Origin: Polyangiaceae bacterium
Lineage (GTDB): Bacteria > Myxococcota_A > Polyangia > Polyangiales > Polyangiaceae
Assembly: GCA_019637295.1 (NCBI GenBank)
Contig: JAHBVX010000001.1
Location: 1,029,501 to 1,093,500 of the forward strand
Reading direction: 5' to 3'
DNA: 64,000 nt
In this document: positions 55,507 through 63,573 of the stretch, in pieces
How the letters are laid out: the number at the start of each line of letters is the position of its first letter
How positions within the stretch are numbered: position 1 is the first letter of the stretch
Program-made: the position numbers and the translations under genes
Notes under the pieces: model-generated
The model's database searches: none
Told to the model about the DNA's origin: nothing
The model's input: the letters and a program-made list of their open reading frames with translations, nothing else

Positions 55507-56169
55507 TCAGCGAGCGGGCGTGAGCGTCAGCGCGATGGACGCGCGCACGGTGACGCCCCCTTCGGGCTTGGGCATGGTCACGCCGTTGATGACGTTCGCG
55601 ACGCAGCGGATGACCTCGGTGTCTGGCACGTCTGCGCGGGTAGTCGTCTTCACCTTGCCGCTCGGATCGATCACCAGCGATGCGTGCACGGTGCCGCTCA
55701 GGCTGGGGTTTCGCGCGAGGCCCCGCGAATAGCACTCGCGAAACAGCGGGAGGCGTTGCCGGAGCACGCGCTGGATGACCTCTTTCCGCAGTCCCTCGCT
55801 GCTCTGGACGGGACCGAAGCGAATGGTCACCGGTTGGGGGCGAGACAGCAGGCTGTGGCGCAGGGACGGCTCGACGGGCGCGCCGTCGTCCGTCGCCTGC
55901 ACCGGCAGCCCGTCGAGCTTCTGGTTTCCCAGCAACAGCGCGAACGCTGCGGCCTCGCGCTCGCTGGCCGCTGCGTTGGTTGGGGGCGGCGCGGGAGCGG
56001 GGGAGGGCACGACCGCCGCGTCCGGACCGGTGGCGGTCGCCGGGGGCTCGACCGGCACGCTCGCGGAGGCAGGTGGCGCGCGTGCAGGCTCGCTGGCCGC
56101 GCGCTCCTCGCTCTTCGCGCAGGCCGTCACCAGCGCCGCCGCCGCCACCAGCGCTACCAACCGGCTCAC
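55507..56169 (-). CDS. AgmX/TonB-like lipoprotein
   Basis: A 220-residue predicted lipoprotein. VSRLVALVAAAALVTACAKS is the signal with a VTAC lipobox, followed by a Pro/Ala linker and a module with FRECYSRGLARNPSLSGTVHASLVIDPSGKV, then DTEVIRCVANVINGVTMP. The Cys and beta strand pattern matches AgmX/PglI C-terminal domains. GTG start overlaps the DUF2330 gene stop by 4 bp, so it is expressed with it. Confidence 0.82.
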   Translation of the reverse strand: MSRLVALVAAAALVTACAKSEERAASEPARAPPASASVPVEPPATATGPDAAVVPSPAPAPPPTNAAASEREAAAFALLLGNQKLDGLPVQATDDGAPVEPSLRHSLLSRPQPVTIRFGPVQSSEGLRKEVIQRVLRQRLPLFRECYSRGLARNPSLSGTVHASLVIDPSGKVKTTTRADVPDTEVIRCVANVINGVTMPKPEGGVTVRASIALTLTPAR

Positions 56170-57209
56170 GGAGCGCCTCCGGTCAGGGACGGATCGAGGA
56201 TGGGCAAGAGCGACGCCAGCTGCTCGCGGGTCACGGAATCCGGCTGCTCGGGCAGGAACAGAACGTCGCCGAAGCCTTGGCGCGAGCGCTTCTGATCGAT
56301 GAACGTCTGCAGCACCAGCTCCCCCTCGGGCAGCAGCGTGGCGTCCTTGTCGAGCGCGCGGGTCAGGCCATCGCGCGGGGCGCGGTACTGCTGACCCGCT
56401 TGCAGCGGGCGGACCCAAGTTCGCTTCCCCTCGCTCTGCCGCAGCGCGACCGGGACCGTGGGCGCTCTGGAGACGAGCCACAGCTCGAGCATGCGCGGCT
56501 CGGTGCGCGTGACCCCCTGCGGCAGGTTGGGCTCGAAGTAGGGGTAGTACGCTCGCGGTGTGTCAAAGCTGATGCGCACCGTCTCCGACTGCAGGTTGCC
56601 TGGGGCCGACGGGTTCTTGGGTTTGTCTCCGGGCTCGTAGCGCATGGCCACGTAGTAGAACTTCATCTTCACGTAGTGAGCGAGCCAGGGGTCTGTCTCC
56701 GTCGAGCTGACCAGGCCGTTCTTCTTCAGCCACTGCCCGAGGGCCGTCTCGTCGCTGGCCGACAGCACGAAGGCGGTGAAGCTGCCGATGCGCTTCTGCT
56801 CGAGCACGGTCACGCCGGCGCCCCTGCCAAACCCCTGTCCGGTGCCCGCGCCGCGCCCGAAGCCGATGCTGCCCAGGCCTATCCCGGTCTCGAAGCGGAA
56901 CTCGCGCCGCAGGCTCTCGAAGGGGCTGTGCTCCACCTTGGCGACGGTGGGGCGGGTCGGCGTGGGCACGACGAAGCCGAAGGGCTCGGCCGCGGCACGG
57001 AACGCCACCTCACGGATGAAATGCTGGTGGCGCTTCTCGGCGTCGAACACGATCAGCGTCTGCTCGTAGGACAAGCTCGGCCGCTGCGGACCGCTCAGCG
57101 TCTTACGCGAGAAGAAGCCACCGCACGCCTGCGCGGGAGGGGGAGCTGCCAGCGCGACGCCGAGCAAGGCGCCGAGCGCGAACACCAGCGAGCGGAGCCA
57201 GCCGACCAT
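56166..57209 (-). CDS. DUF2330 domain protein
   Basis: A 347-residue secreted protein: MVGWLRSLVFALGALLGVAL signal to AQACGGFF, then the conserved DUF2330 features LSYEQTLIVFDAEKRHQHFIREVAFRAAAEPFGFVVPTPTRP, SFTAFVLSASDETALGQWLKKNG, YVAMRYEPGD and SFDTPRAYYPYFEP. The function of the family is unknown; many members are in myxobacteria. A Gly-rich loop (GIGLGSIGFGRGAGTGQGFG) lies at about residues 110-130. It is followed by an AgmX-like lipoprotein gene with overlap. Confidence 0.88.
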   Translation of the reverse strand: MVGWLRSLVFALGALLGVALAAPPPAQACGGFFSRKTLSGPQRPSLSYEQTLIVFDAEKRHQHFIREVAFRAAAEPFGFVVPTPTRPTVAKVEHSPFESLRREFRFETGIGLGSIGFGRGAGTGQGFGRGAGVTVLEQKRIGSFTAFVLSASDETALGQWLKKNGLVSSTETDPWLAHYVKMKFYYVAMRYEPGDKPKNPSAPGNLQSETVRISFDTPRAYYPYFEPNLPQGVTRTEPRMLELWLVSRAPTVPVALRQSEGKRTWVRPLQAGQQYRAPRDGLTRALDKDATLLPEGELVLQTFIDQKRSRQGFGDVLFLPEQPDSVTREQLASLLPILDPSLTGGAP

Positions 57210-57230
57210 GCTGCGACCATACCACGGACC

Positions 57231-57917
57231 TCACTCCGCGCGCTCGGCCGGAGGGAACGACGGATTGACGCGACGCACCTCACCGAGTGGGGCGCGCTCC
57301 CCCCCATAGGCGTGGCCCGGGTAGAGCACGAGGTGGTCTGGAAGCGTCGCGAGCCGCTGGGTCAGCGTTCGCCGCATCTCGTCGGCGTCCCCTCCGGGCA
57401 GGTCGACGCGACCGCAGCCCTGCAGGAACAGCGTGTCACCAGCGATGAGCGCATCGGCGACCCGAAAACACGACGAGCCCGGCGTGTGTCCGGGCGTGTG
57501 CAGCCACTCGATGCTGACGCCGCCCACGGTGACGCGGTCGCCGGAGTCGTGCAGCTGCAGGTCGCTCTTCGAGATGCCGGTCACCATGCGCAGCCCGTCG
57601 GCCTCCAGCCGATGCGCGTGCACCCGGCAGCCTTGCGCCTCGAGCAGCTCGGGTAGGCCCTGCACGCCGAAGCCGAACAGCCCGCCTCCCACGTGGTCCG
57701 GGTGATAGTGCGTGGCGAAGGCGCCCACGAGCGACATGTCGTCCGCCGCGGCGACCTCGAGGATGCCTGCCACGTCCCACGCCGGGTCCACGGCGATGCA
57801 CTCTCCGCTGTCCCGGTCTCCGACCAGATAGACGAAGTTCTGCATCTGCCGGCCGATGGTGCTCGACTGGCCCACGTCGCGTCCAACGAGCAGCTGCCGG
57901 AGATAGAGGGTCGCCAC
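57231..57917 (-). CDS. MBL-fold metallo-hydrolase
   Basis: A 228-residue cytosolic metallo-beta-lactamase-fold hydrolase. FATHYHPDHVGGGL gives the HxHxDH metal site, WLHTPGHTPGSSCF another His, DALIAGDTLFL the bridging Asp, and LVLYPGHAYGG the last His. The pattern is of the glyoxalase II / persulfide dioxygenase type. Typical length. It is divergent from the phosphodiester glycosidase gene, with a 10-bp direct repeat between them. Confidence 0.92.
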   Translation of the reverse strand: MATLYLRQLLVGRDVGQSSTIGRQMQNFVYLVGDRDSGECIAVDPAWDVAGILEVAAADDMSLVGAFATHYHPDHVGGGLFGFGVQGLPELLEAQGCRVHAHRLEADGLRMVTGISKSDLQLHDSGDRVTVGGVSIEWLHTPGHTPGSSCFRVADALIAGDTLFLQGCGRVDLPGGDADEMRRTLTQRLATLPDHLVLYPGHAYGGERAPLGEVRRVNPSFPPAERAE

Positions 57918-57943
57918 CCGGCGAGCAAAGCATGCTGCCGCTC

Positions 57944-57966
57944 ATGCGCAATCCGGATGCGCAATC
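57944..57966. promoter_or_regulatory. Direct repeat in the divergent promoter region
   Basis: ATGCGCAATC occurs twice (57944-57953 and 57957-57966), separated by CGG, a 13-bp spacing. It lies between the start codons of two divergent genes, and may be a two-site protein binding element. Confidence 0.4.
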
Positions 57967-58074
57967 TGCCAACCTCGGGTTTGCGGGGCGGGCCCGGTGA
58001 GGGCCCCGCGCGCCACAATCAGGCCATGGTCGCGAGCCAGCGCGCCAGGCACGCTGCTTGAATGGGGGCAGGTG

Positions 58075-59844
58075 ATGCGAGGCCCCCCCCGCCTGCTGGC
58101 CGCGGCCATCCTGGCCAGCTCCGTCGCGAGCGCCGCCGTGAGCGACCCCCACCCCGGAGTGCGGCTCGTGAACAACGGCTCCACCGCGATGGTCGTCGCC
58201 GACTTGTGCGCGCCCGGGCTCTCGGTGCGCGCTACCAGGTACTCCGAGCGCAACAAGACGGCGTCGGGCTGGGCCCAGTCCGTGGACGCAGAGGTCGCCA
58301 TCAACGCGGACTTCTTCGACTTCCCGGGGTGGTCCTTCGTGGTGGGTCGGGCACGGGGCGCCGGGGAAGACTGGCCAGCGGACAAACAGCTCAAGGAGGT
58401 GCGTAGCTACTGGCAGTTCGGCGTGCGCCAGGCCGGGCTGGTCCCGAACGCCGCCTCCGAGCCGGGCTTCCTGATCACGGAGATCGTCGGCGGACACAAC
58501 ATCCTGATCGAGAACGGGGCCGGGAAGGGGCCCCTGTACGACGGGGACGCGGTGCTTCAGGGCGCGCACCGACGCACGGCCGTCGGTATCAGCGCCGACC
58601 GCCGCTACCTGTATTTGTTCGTGAGCAACACGCCCCTCAACGGCGACGGCATCGTGTGGAACATGGTCACGCACCAGGGTGAGGCCGCCGCGCCTCCCAT
58701 CGCCTGGGCGACGAACATGGATGGTGGCGGCTCGTCGCAGCTGTACGTCAAGGGGCTCGGCTCCGTGATCTCGAGCACGCGACCGGTCAACAATCATCTG
58801 GGCATCTTCGCGAAGGGGACGGGGACGTCGTGGCACTGCAACCGCGCGCCGGAGGGCTGGCTCGACTCGGTGGACGCGAGCGCCGTGGTTGGCTGGGCGA
58901 GGGACGTCGACGTGCCCGCGAGCGCCATCGACGTCCACGTATACTGGGGTGGTCCGGCGCTCTCGGGCGCACCCGCCAGCGTGCTCCCCGCGAACCGGCA
59001 CCGCGAGGATCTGTGCACGGCCATCGGCTCTTGCAGTCACGGCTTCTTGGGTGCGGTGCCGCTCTCCCTGCTCGACGGGCAGCCCCACGCGGTGCACGGC
59101 TACGGCATCGACGACGCGGGACTCGACAATCGCGAGCTGTCCGGCAGCCCCCAGACCTTGCAGGCGCTGGCCGCGGTGCCCGACGGCGTGCGCCGCCACG
59201 TGACCGACCCGGACAGCTACGCCGCGTGGCAGTTCGACGATTTCTGGCAGCGCCTGCCGCTGACGGACGCGCAGGTCGAGGCGCTTCCCACCGGCACACC
59301 GCTGCCCCAGACTCCCACGCTGGTGCAGGCGGACGATGGTTCGCCCGAGGTGTACGTGCTCGATGGCGACGCGCTGCGGCACGTGCCCGCTCCGTCCGTG
59401 ATGTCCGCGTGGCGCTTCGCGTTCGATCAGGTCGAGCCCAGAAGCGCGGCCGAGCTCGCCGCGCTCGACAAGGGTCCCCCGTGGCGGGCGAGCCCCGTGC
59501 TGGTGCGACGCGGAGAGGGCGCGGTCTACCTCATCGACACGGAAGCGGAGCCACTCGGCGCGCCCCCGAGCGGCGGCTCGGGAGGCGGACCGCCGGTGTC
59601 GGGTCAAGGCGGCAGCAGCAGCACGTCCCGCCTGCGCTCGCAGGGTGACGAGAGCAGCTGCTCGCTGCACCCCCGGCCTAGTCGCGGCGGCGAGGGCGTG
59701 CCGTGGCTGGCGCTGGCGGCTGCGCTGTGGCTGCGGCCTCGAAGACCGCCGCGCGCCCGGCGGCCCGCGCTCGCCGAGCTCGTCGCCGTCATCTGCGAGC
59801 ACGCCGCGCGCCTGCGCCGTACGGTGGCGCGCAGCAAGCGCTGA
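58075..59844 (+). CDS. Phosphodiester glycosidase-family protein with MYXO-CTERM-like tail
   Basis: A 589-residue secreted protein. Signal MRGPPRLLAAAILASSVASA. An NAGPA/phosphodiester glycosidase domain: VAINADFFDFPGWSFVVG, TAVGISADRRYLYLFVSN, IAWATNMDGGGSSQLYVKG (the catalytic GGxSS-type segment). A GWA domain: GWLDSVDASAVVGWARDVDV, CTAIGSCSHGFLGAVPLSLLDGQPHAVHGYGID. Further on, repeats PEVYVLDGDALRHV and GAVYLIDTEAE. Near the end SSCSLHPRPSRGGEGV is followed by a hydrophobic WLALAAALWL and an Arg cluster, like the MYXO-CTERM signal. About 30 residues follow the cluster, which is unusual. Start at ATG 58075. Confidence 0.86.
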   Translation: MRGPPRLLAAAILASSVASAAVSDPHPGVRLVNNGSTAMVVADLCAPGLSVRATRYSERNKTASGWAQSVDAEVAINADFFDFPGWSFVVGRARGAGEDWPADKQLKEVRSYWQFGVRQAGLVPNAASEPGFLITEIVGGHNILIENGAGKGPLYDGDAVLQGAHRRTAVGISADRRYLYLFVSNTPLNGDGIVWNMVTHQGEAAAPPIAWATNMDGGGSSQLYVKGLGSVISSTRPVNNHLGIFAKGTGTSWHCNRAPEGWLDSVDASAVVGWARDVDVPASAIDVHVYWGGPALSGAPASVLPANRHREDLCTAIGSCSHGFLGAVPLSLLDGQPHAVHGYGIDDAGLDNRELSGSPQTLQALAAVPDGVRRHVTDPDSYAAWQFDDFWQRLPLTDAQVEALPTGTPLPQTPTLVQADDGSPEVYVLDGDALRHVPAPSVMSAWRFAFDQVEPRSAAELAALDKGPPWRASPVLVRRGEGAVYLIDTEAEPLGAPPSGGSGGGPPVSGQGGSSSTSRLRSQGDESSCSLHPRPSRGGEGVPWLALAAALWLRPRRPPRARRPALAELVAVICEHAARLRRTVARSKR

Positions 59845-59854
59845 CGCGAGCTGG

Positions 59855-60718
59855 TCACGGTAGCAGCCTGGCGACGACGTGATACGCGATCGTGCCATGG
59901 ACGAACAGGCAGAGCAGAGGCAGCACGAGCGGGGTCACGGGTGAGGTGGCGGCTGTGAGGCGCCCCGAGGCGTCGAGGGTGAGCAGTCCCGGAACCGCGT
60001 CGAGCAAGACAGCACGCTCCGGCCGGACTGGGTCGACGAACGCGACGTGATCGCGCTCGCCGACCAGCGTCTCGGCTTCCTCGGTCTCGGTAGTGACGCT
60101 GACCCGGGTCGGCTCGTCGCGATAGCCCGGGCCAGTCTGCCGTGGATCCGGGAAGGAGAACTTCACCGCGCGCCGGCCTTCGCTGGCCTCGACGGTCGCC
60201 AGGGTCGCGGCCCCGCTGCGGAGGAGCCGCAGCACTTGGACGCGTGCGGTCAGCTTGACCAGCGCTGCGCCGAGCGCTGCGAGCGGCAACATCAAGAAGA
60301 GCAGCGAGTCGGCGCCCGACGGGCGCCGGGCGAGCCCCGCGACGCGGGACACCTCGGGCCGCGCGACCAAGTGCTCGACCTTCACGGCGTCGCCTGGCTG
60401 CAGACGGTTGGCGTCGTATCGAGCATAGGAGAGCCCGTTCAGCTCGAGCTCGCCCACCGTGTACCGGTAGCGCACCACGGCCAGCATCCGCCGATCCGTC
60501 TGCTGGGCACGGACGTCGGTCACCAGGCCGTCGCTGGTCCGGGTCGGGCCGCGAAACTCCGCCCAGGTAGCGGCCTCCGAGCGCAGGAAGAAGATCCACC
60601 CGACGCCGAACCCCACCAAGACGCCCAACCACGCCAGCTGCATCAGCGTTCCGCGTAGGAGCACGTTGATGCCCACGCTAGCGGGCACGCGGCGAGGAGG
60701 AGGGGGCGGGGTCGGCAT
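59855..60718 (-). CDS. DUF3592-like membrane protein
   Basis: A 287-residue membrane protein. N-terminal segment LAWLGVLVGFGVGWIFFL, then an extracytoplasmic region with VVRYRYTVGELELNGLSYARYDA and GDAVKVEHLVARPEVSRVAG (DUF3592-type), then LLFLMLPLAALGAALVKL, a second repeat-like soluble part, and TPLVLPLLCLFVHGTIAYHVVARL at the end. Function unknown. The upstream gene on this strand, the lipoprotein at 60746-61429, ends 27 bp before its start. Confidence 0.78.
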   Translation of the reverse strand: MPTPPPPPRRVPASVGINVLLRGTLMQLAWLGVLVGFGVGWIFFLRSEAATWAEFRGPTRTSDGLVTDVRAQQTDRRMLAVVRYRYTVGELELNGLSYARYDANRLQPGDAVKVEHLVARPEVSRVAGLARRPSGADSLLFLMLPLAALGAALVKLTARVQVLRLLRSGAATLATVEASEGRRAVKFSFPDPRQTGPGYRDEPTRVSVTTETEEAETLVGERDHVAFVDPVRPERAVLLDAVPGLLTLDASGRLTAATSPVTPLVLPLLCLFVHGTIAYHVVARLLP

Positions 60719-60745
60719 CGAGCACCAGGCTGGATCGGCGGCGCC

Positions 60746-61429
60746 TCAGATCGTCCACTGGTCGTGGATCACGCCGACGAGTCGCCAGCCGTCCTCGACC
60801 GACTCGAACACGAAGCGGACGCTCTGCCAGTCCATGCCGTCGTACTTCGGATCGCTGCCGGGGTGATGCAGCTCGATGAAGCGAGCGCCCGGGTACCGCT
60901 CCGCGAGGTTACTGGGGGTGTTGCCGCTCCCGAGCTGGCGATCGACTCCGACCTGGGCGCGGCTCGGGTCCGGGATCGCGACGAAGCGGTCGAAGTACTG
61001 GCTGAAGGTGTACCGGATGGGGTGACCCGAGCCATCGTAGCTGCCCCAGGTTCGTACCTTGGGCTGGGTCGCCGCGCTGCGGATCTCGTCCGCGCTCAGG
61101 GTGACGTCTCCCTCGCTCACGAAGGCATACGGCGAGAACCGCACGCCCTTCGTCGGGTGCGCGTGGTCGGCCAGGCCGGCGAGGTCTCGCTCCGCGAGCA
61201 TCCGACGCAGCAGCGGGACCAGCCGCTCGAAGCTGGAGCCCTCCGGCGCCCGCGGCGCTCGCGAGACCGGGCTGGGCGGCGCGGCGGTCGGGACGGGCTC
61301 GCGCTGCTCGGGGTCTTCCGCCGGGCCCCCGGGCGCAGAGCCTTGCGCCGGCGAGTGCGGCGGCAGGGGCGCGAGCGGTCCGAGGCAGGCCGTGAGCGCG
61401 AGCGCGACGCAGAACGGGAGTCGCCTCAC
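60746..61429 (-). CDS. Lipoprotein, unknown
   Basis: A 227-residue predicted lipoprotein. VRRLPFCVALALTACLGPLA is the signal with an LTAC lipobox; a Pro-rich linker follows; then an alpha/beta domain (VPLLRRMLAERDLAGLADHAHPTKGVRFSPYAFVS, IRSAATQPKVRTWGSYDGSG, YFDRFVAIPDP, EDGWRLVGVIHDQWTI). The ending with a Trp-Thr-Ile strand and the general layout are NTF2-like. GTG start overlaps hutU stop by 4 bp. Confidence 0.75.
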   Translation of the reverse strand: MRRLPFCVALALTACLGPLAPLPPHSPAQGSAPGGPAEDPEQREPVPTAAPPSPVSRAPRAPEGSSFERLVPLLRRMLAERDLAGLADHAHPTKGVRFSPYAFVSEGDVTLSADEIRSAATQPKVRTWGSYDGSGHPIRYTFSQYFDRFVAIPDPSRAQVGVDRQLGSGNTPSNLAERYPGARFIELHHPGSDPKYDGMDWQSVRFVFESVEDGWRLVGVIHDQWTI

Positions 61430-63456
61430 TCGGGCGACTCCCCGAGCGCGCGCTCGAGCAGCTCCGGATCGCACGCCTCGGGCAGCGTCACCCGCAGCCG
61501 TGGCTCCCGAGCCATGGCGCGCTCCGTGGCGAACACGGCGCCTTCGTTGCGTGCCCACGCCCGGCGCGCGACGCCGTTGCCGACGTCCCAGGCGAGCATG
61601 GAGTCCGCGCGCTCCGCGGCGTTCGGCGAGCCATCGAGCACCAGGCCGAAGCCGCCGTTGATGACCTCGCCGAAGCCCACGCCGCCCCCGTTGTGCAGGC
61701 TGACCCAGGTGGCTCCGCGAAACGCGTCACCCACGAAGTTGTGAACGGCCATGTCTGCGCAGAAGCGCGAGCCATCACGGATGTTGGCGGTCTCGCGCCA
61801 AGGTGAGTCCGTGCCCGAGGTGTCGTGGTGATCGCGCCCGAGAACGACGGGCCCGCTGAGCTCCCCGCTGGCGATGGCGGCGTTGAAGCGGGCGGCGATG
61901 GCGCGCCGGCCCTCCGCGTCCGCATACAGGATGCGGGCCTGAGAGCCGACGACCAGCGCGTTGGCCTCGGCTCGTTCGATCCAGAGCAGGTTGTCGCGCA
62001 GCTGCTGGCGGGTCTGCTCCGGCGCACGCGCCTCGAGCTCGCTCAGCACCTCGCGCGCCAGACGATCGGAGGTGCGAAGATCCGTCGGATCCCCCGAGCA
62101 GCACACCCAGCGGAACGGTCCGAAGCCGTAGTCGAAGCACAGCGGTCCCATGATGTCCTCGACGTAGGACGGGTAGCGAAACTGGCCCGCCGCGTCGTGG
62201 ACGTTCGCGCCCGCGCGCCCGGCCTCCACCAAGAACGCGTTGCCGTAGTCCCAGAAGTGCATGCCGCGGTCGGCGAGCAGGTTGATCGCGTCCACGTGTC
62301 GGCGAAGCGACGCCTGGACGGCCCGACGAAAGCCGTCCGGGTCCTTGGTCAAGGACTCCCGGGCGCGGTCGAGCTCGAGGCCCGCGGGAATGTAGCCGCC
62401 GCCGAACGGATTGTGGAGCGAGGTCTGATCCGAGCCGAGCTCGATGGGGACGTCGTGCTTGCAGAAGTGCTCCCAGAGATCGACCACGTTGCCCACGTAG
62501 CCGAGGCTCACGGCCTCTTTCGCTCGCCTGGCGCGCTCGATGCGCGAGAGCAAGCGGTCGAGATCGCTCTCGACCTCCATCAGCCAGCCCTGCTCGTGGC
62601 GCTTCTTGACCGCCGCCGGGTTGACCTCCGCGATCACCCCCACCGCGCCCGCGATCACGGCCGCTTTTGCCTGCGCTCCGCTCATGCCTCCGAGCCCGCT
62701 CGAGACGAAGACCCGCCCGCCTAGGCCCCCATCGCTCGCGCCCAGGTACTGACGAGCCGCGCCGAGCAGCGTGATGGTCGTGCCATGCACGATGCCTTGC
62801 GGGCCGATGTACATGAAGCTACCGGCGGTCATCTGGCCGTAAGACGTGACGCCGAGCGCGGTCAACTTCTCCAAGTCCTCGCGGGAGGAGTAGTTCGGGA
62901 TCACCATGCCGTTCGTCACCACCACCCGCGGTGCGTTGCGCGATGACGGAAACAGCCCCAGCGGGTGCCCGGAGTACAGGACGAGGGTCTGCTCGCTCGT
63001 CATCTCCGCGAGGTACTTCATGGCCAGGCGGTACTGCAGCCAGTTCTGGAACACCGCGCCGTTGCCGCCGTAGGTGATGAGCTCGTAGGGATACTGCGCG
63101 ACGGCGGGATCCAGGTTGTTCTGGATCATCAACATGATCGCGGCAGCGTCGCGACAGCGCGCCGGATAGGCGTCGATGTCGCGCGCGAACATGTCGTAGT
63201 GCGGACGAAAGCGGTGACCGTAGATCTTGCCGAACCGTCGGAGCTCGTCCGCGAGCTCGCCCGCGAGGGGCTCGTGCCAGTGCCGCGGCAAGTAGCGAAG
63301 GGCGTTGGCCAGCGCCAGGCGCCGCTCGGCCCGGGTCAGCGCGGGGCTGCGCGGCGGCGCGCGGTCGACGCCCTCGCGGTACGGAGGCGGGTTCGGCAGC
63401 GCAGCCGGGATGCCTTCGAGCAGCTGCCGGTGGAAGTCGCGCTCGCCGTCGCTCAT
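61426..63456 (-). CDS. hutU: Urocanate hydratase, eukaryote-length type
   Basis: Converts urocanate to imidazolone propionate in histidine degradation; NAD-dependent, cytosolic. Hallmarks: PYELITYGGNGAVFQNW, VVTNGMVIPNYSSREDLEK, GGRVFVSSGLGGMSGAQAKA, VVLGRDHHDTSGTDSPWRETANI, FRWVCCSGDPTDL with the catalytic Cys, and VSLHNGGGVGFGEVINGGFGLVLDG. At 676 residues it is longer than common bacterial HutU (about 555) and matches the vertebrate-length enzyme. The N-terminal extension of about 110 residues includes LRYLPRHWHEPLAGELADELRRF. No hutH, I or G is near. Confidence 0.96.
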   Translation of the reverse strand: MSDGERDFHRQLLEGIPAALPNPPPYREGVDRAPPRSPALTRAERRLALANALRYLPRHWHEPLAGELADELRRFGKIYGHRFRPHYDMFARDIDAYPARCRDAAAIMLMIQNNLDPAVAQYPYELITYGGNGAVFQNWLQYRLAMKYLAEMTSEQTLVLYSGHPLGLFPSSRNAPRVVVTNGMVIPNYSSREDLEKLTALGVTSYGQMTAGSFMYIGPQGIVHGTTITLLGAARQYLGASDGGLGGRVFVSSGLGGMSGAQAKAAVIAGAVGVIAEVNPAAVKKRHEQGWLMEVESDLDRLLSRIERARRAKEAVSLGYVGNVVDLWEHFCKHDVPIELGSDQTSLHNPFGGGYIPAGLELDRARESLTKDPDGFRRAVQASLRRHVDAINLLADRGMHFWDYGNAFLVEAGRAGANVHDAAGQFRYPSYVEDIMGPLCFDYGFGPFRWVCCSGDPTDLRTSDRLAREVLSELEARAPEQTRQQLRDNLLWIERAEANALVVGSQARILYADAEGRRAIAARFNAAIASGELSGPVVLGRDHHDTSGTDSPWRETANIRDGSRFCADMAVHNFVGDAFRGATWVSLHNGGGVGFGEVINGGFGLVLDGSPNAAERADSMLAWDVGNGVARRAWARNEGAVFATERAMAREPRLRVTLPEACDPELLERALGESPE

Positions 63457-63573
63457 GGGGCCCTCCTAGCGCGCTCCGGCGGCGGGGTCTAATGGCGCGA
63501 CTATGGGAAATCAAAGCGGAAACGAGGCGGCTTTGCGGACCGCGCGGATGGATGCCATCTTCGGGGCCGCACG

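Noticed and set aside
57436-59898. An 820-codon open frame antisense to the glycosidase gene
   Set aside because: No motifs, basic composition, and it also covers the MBL gene in another frame. Shadow frame.
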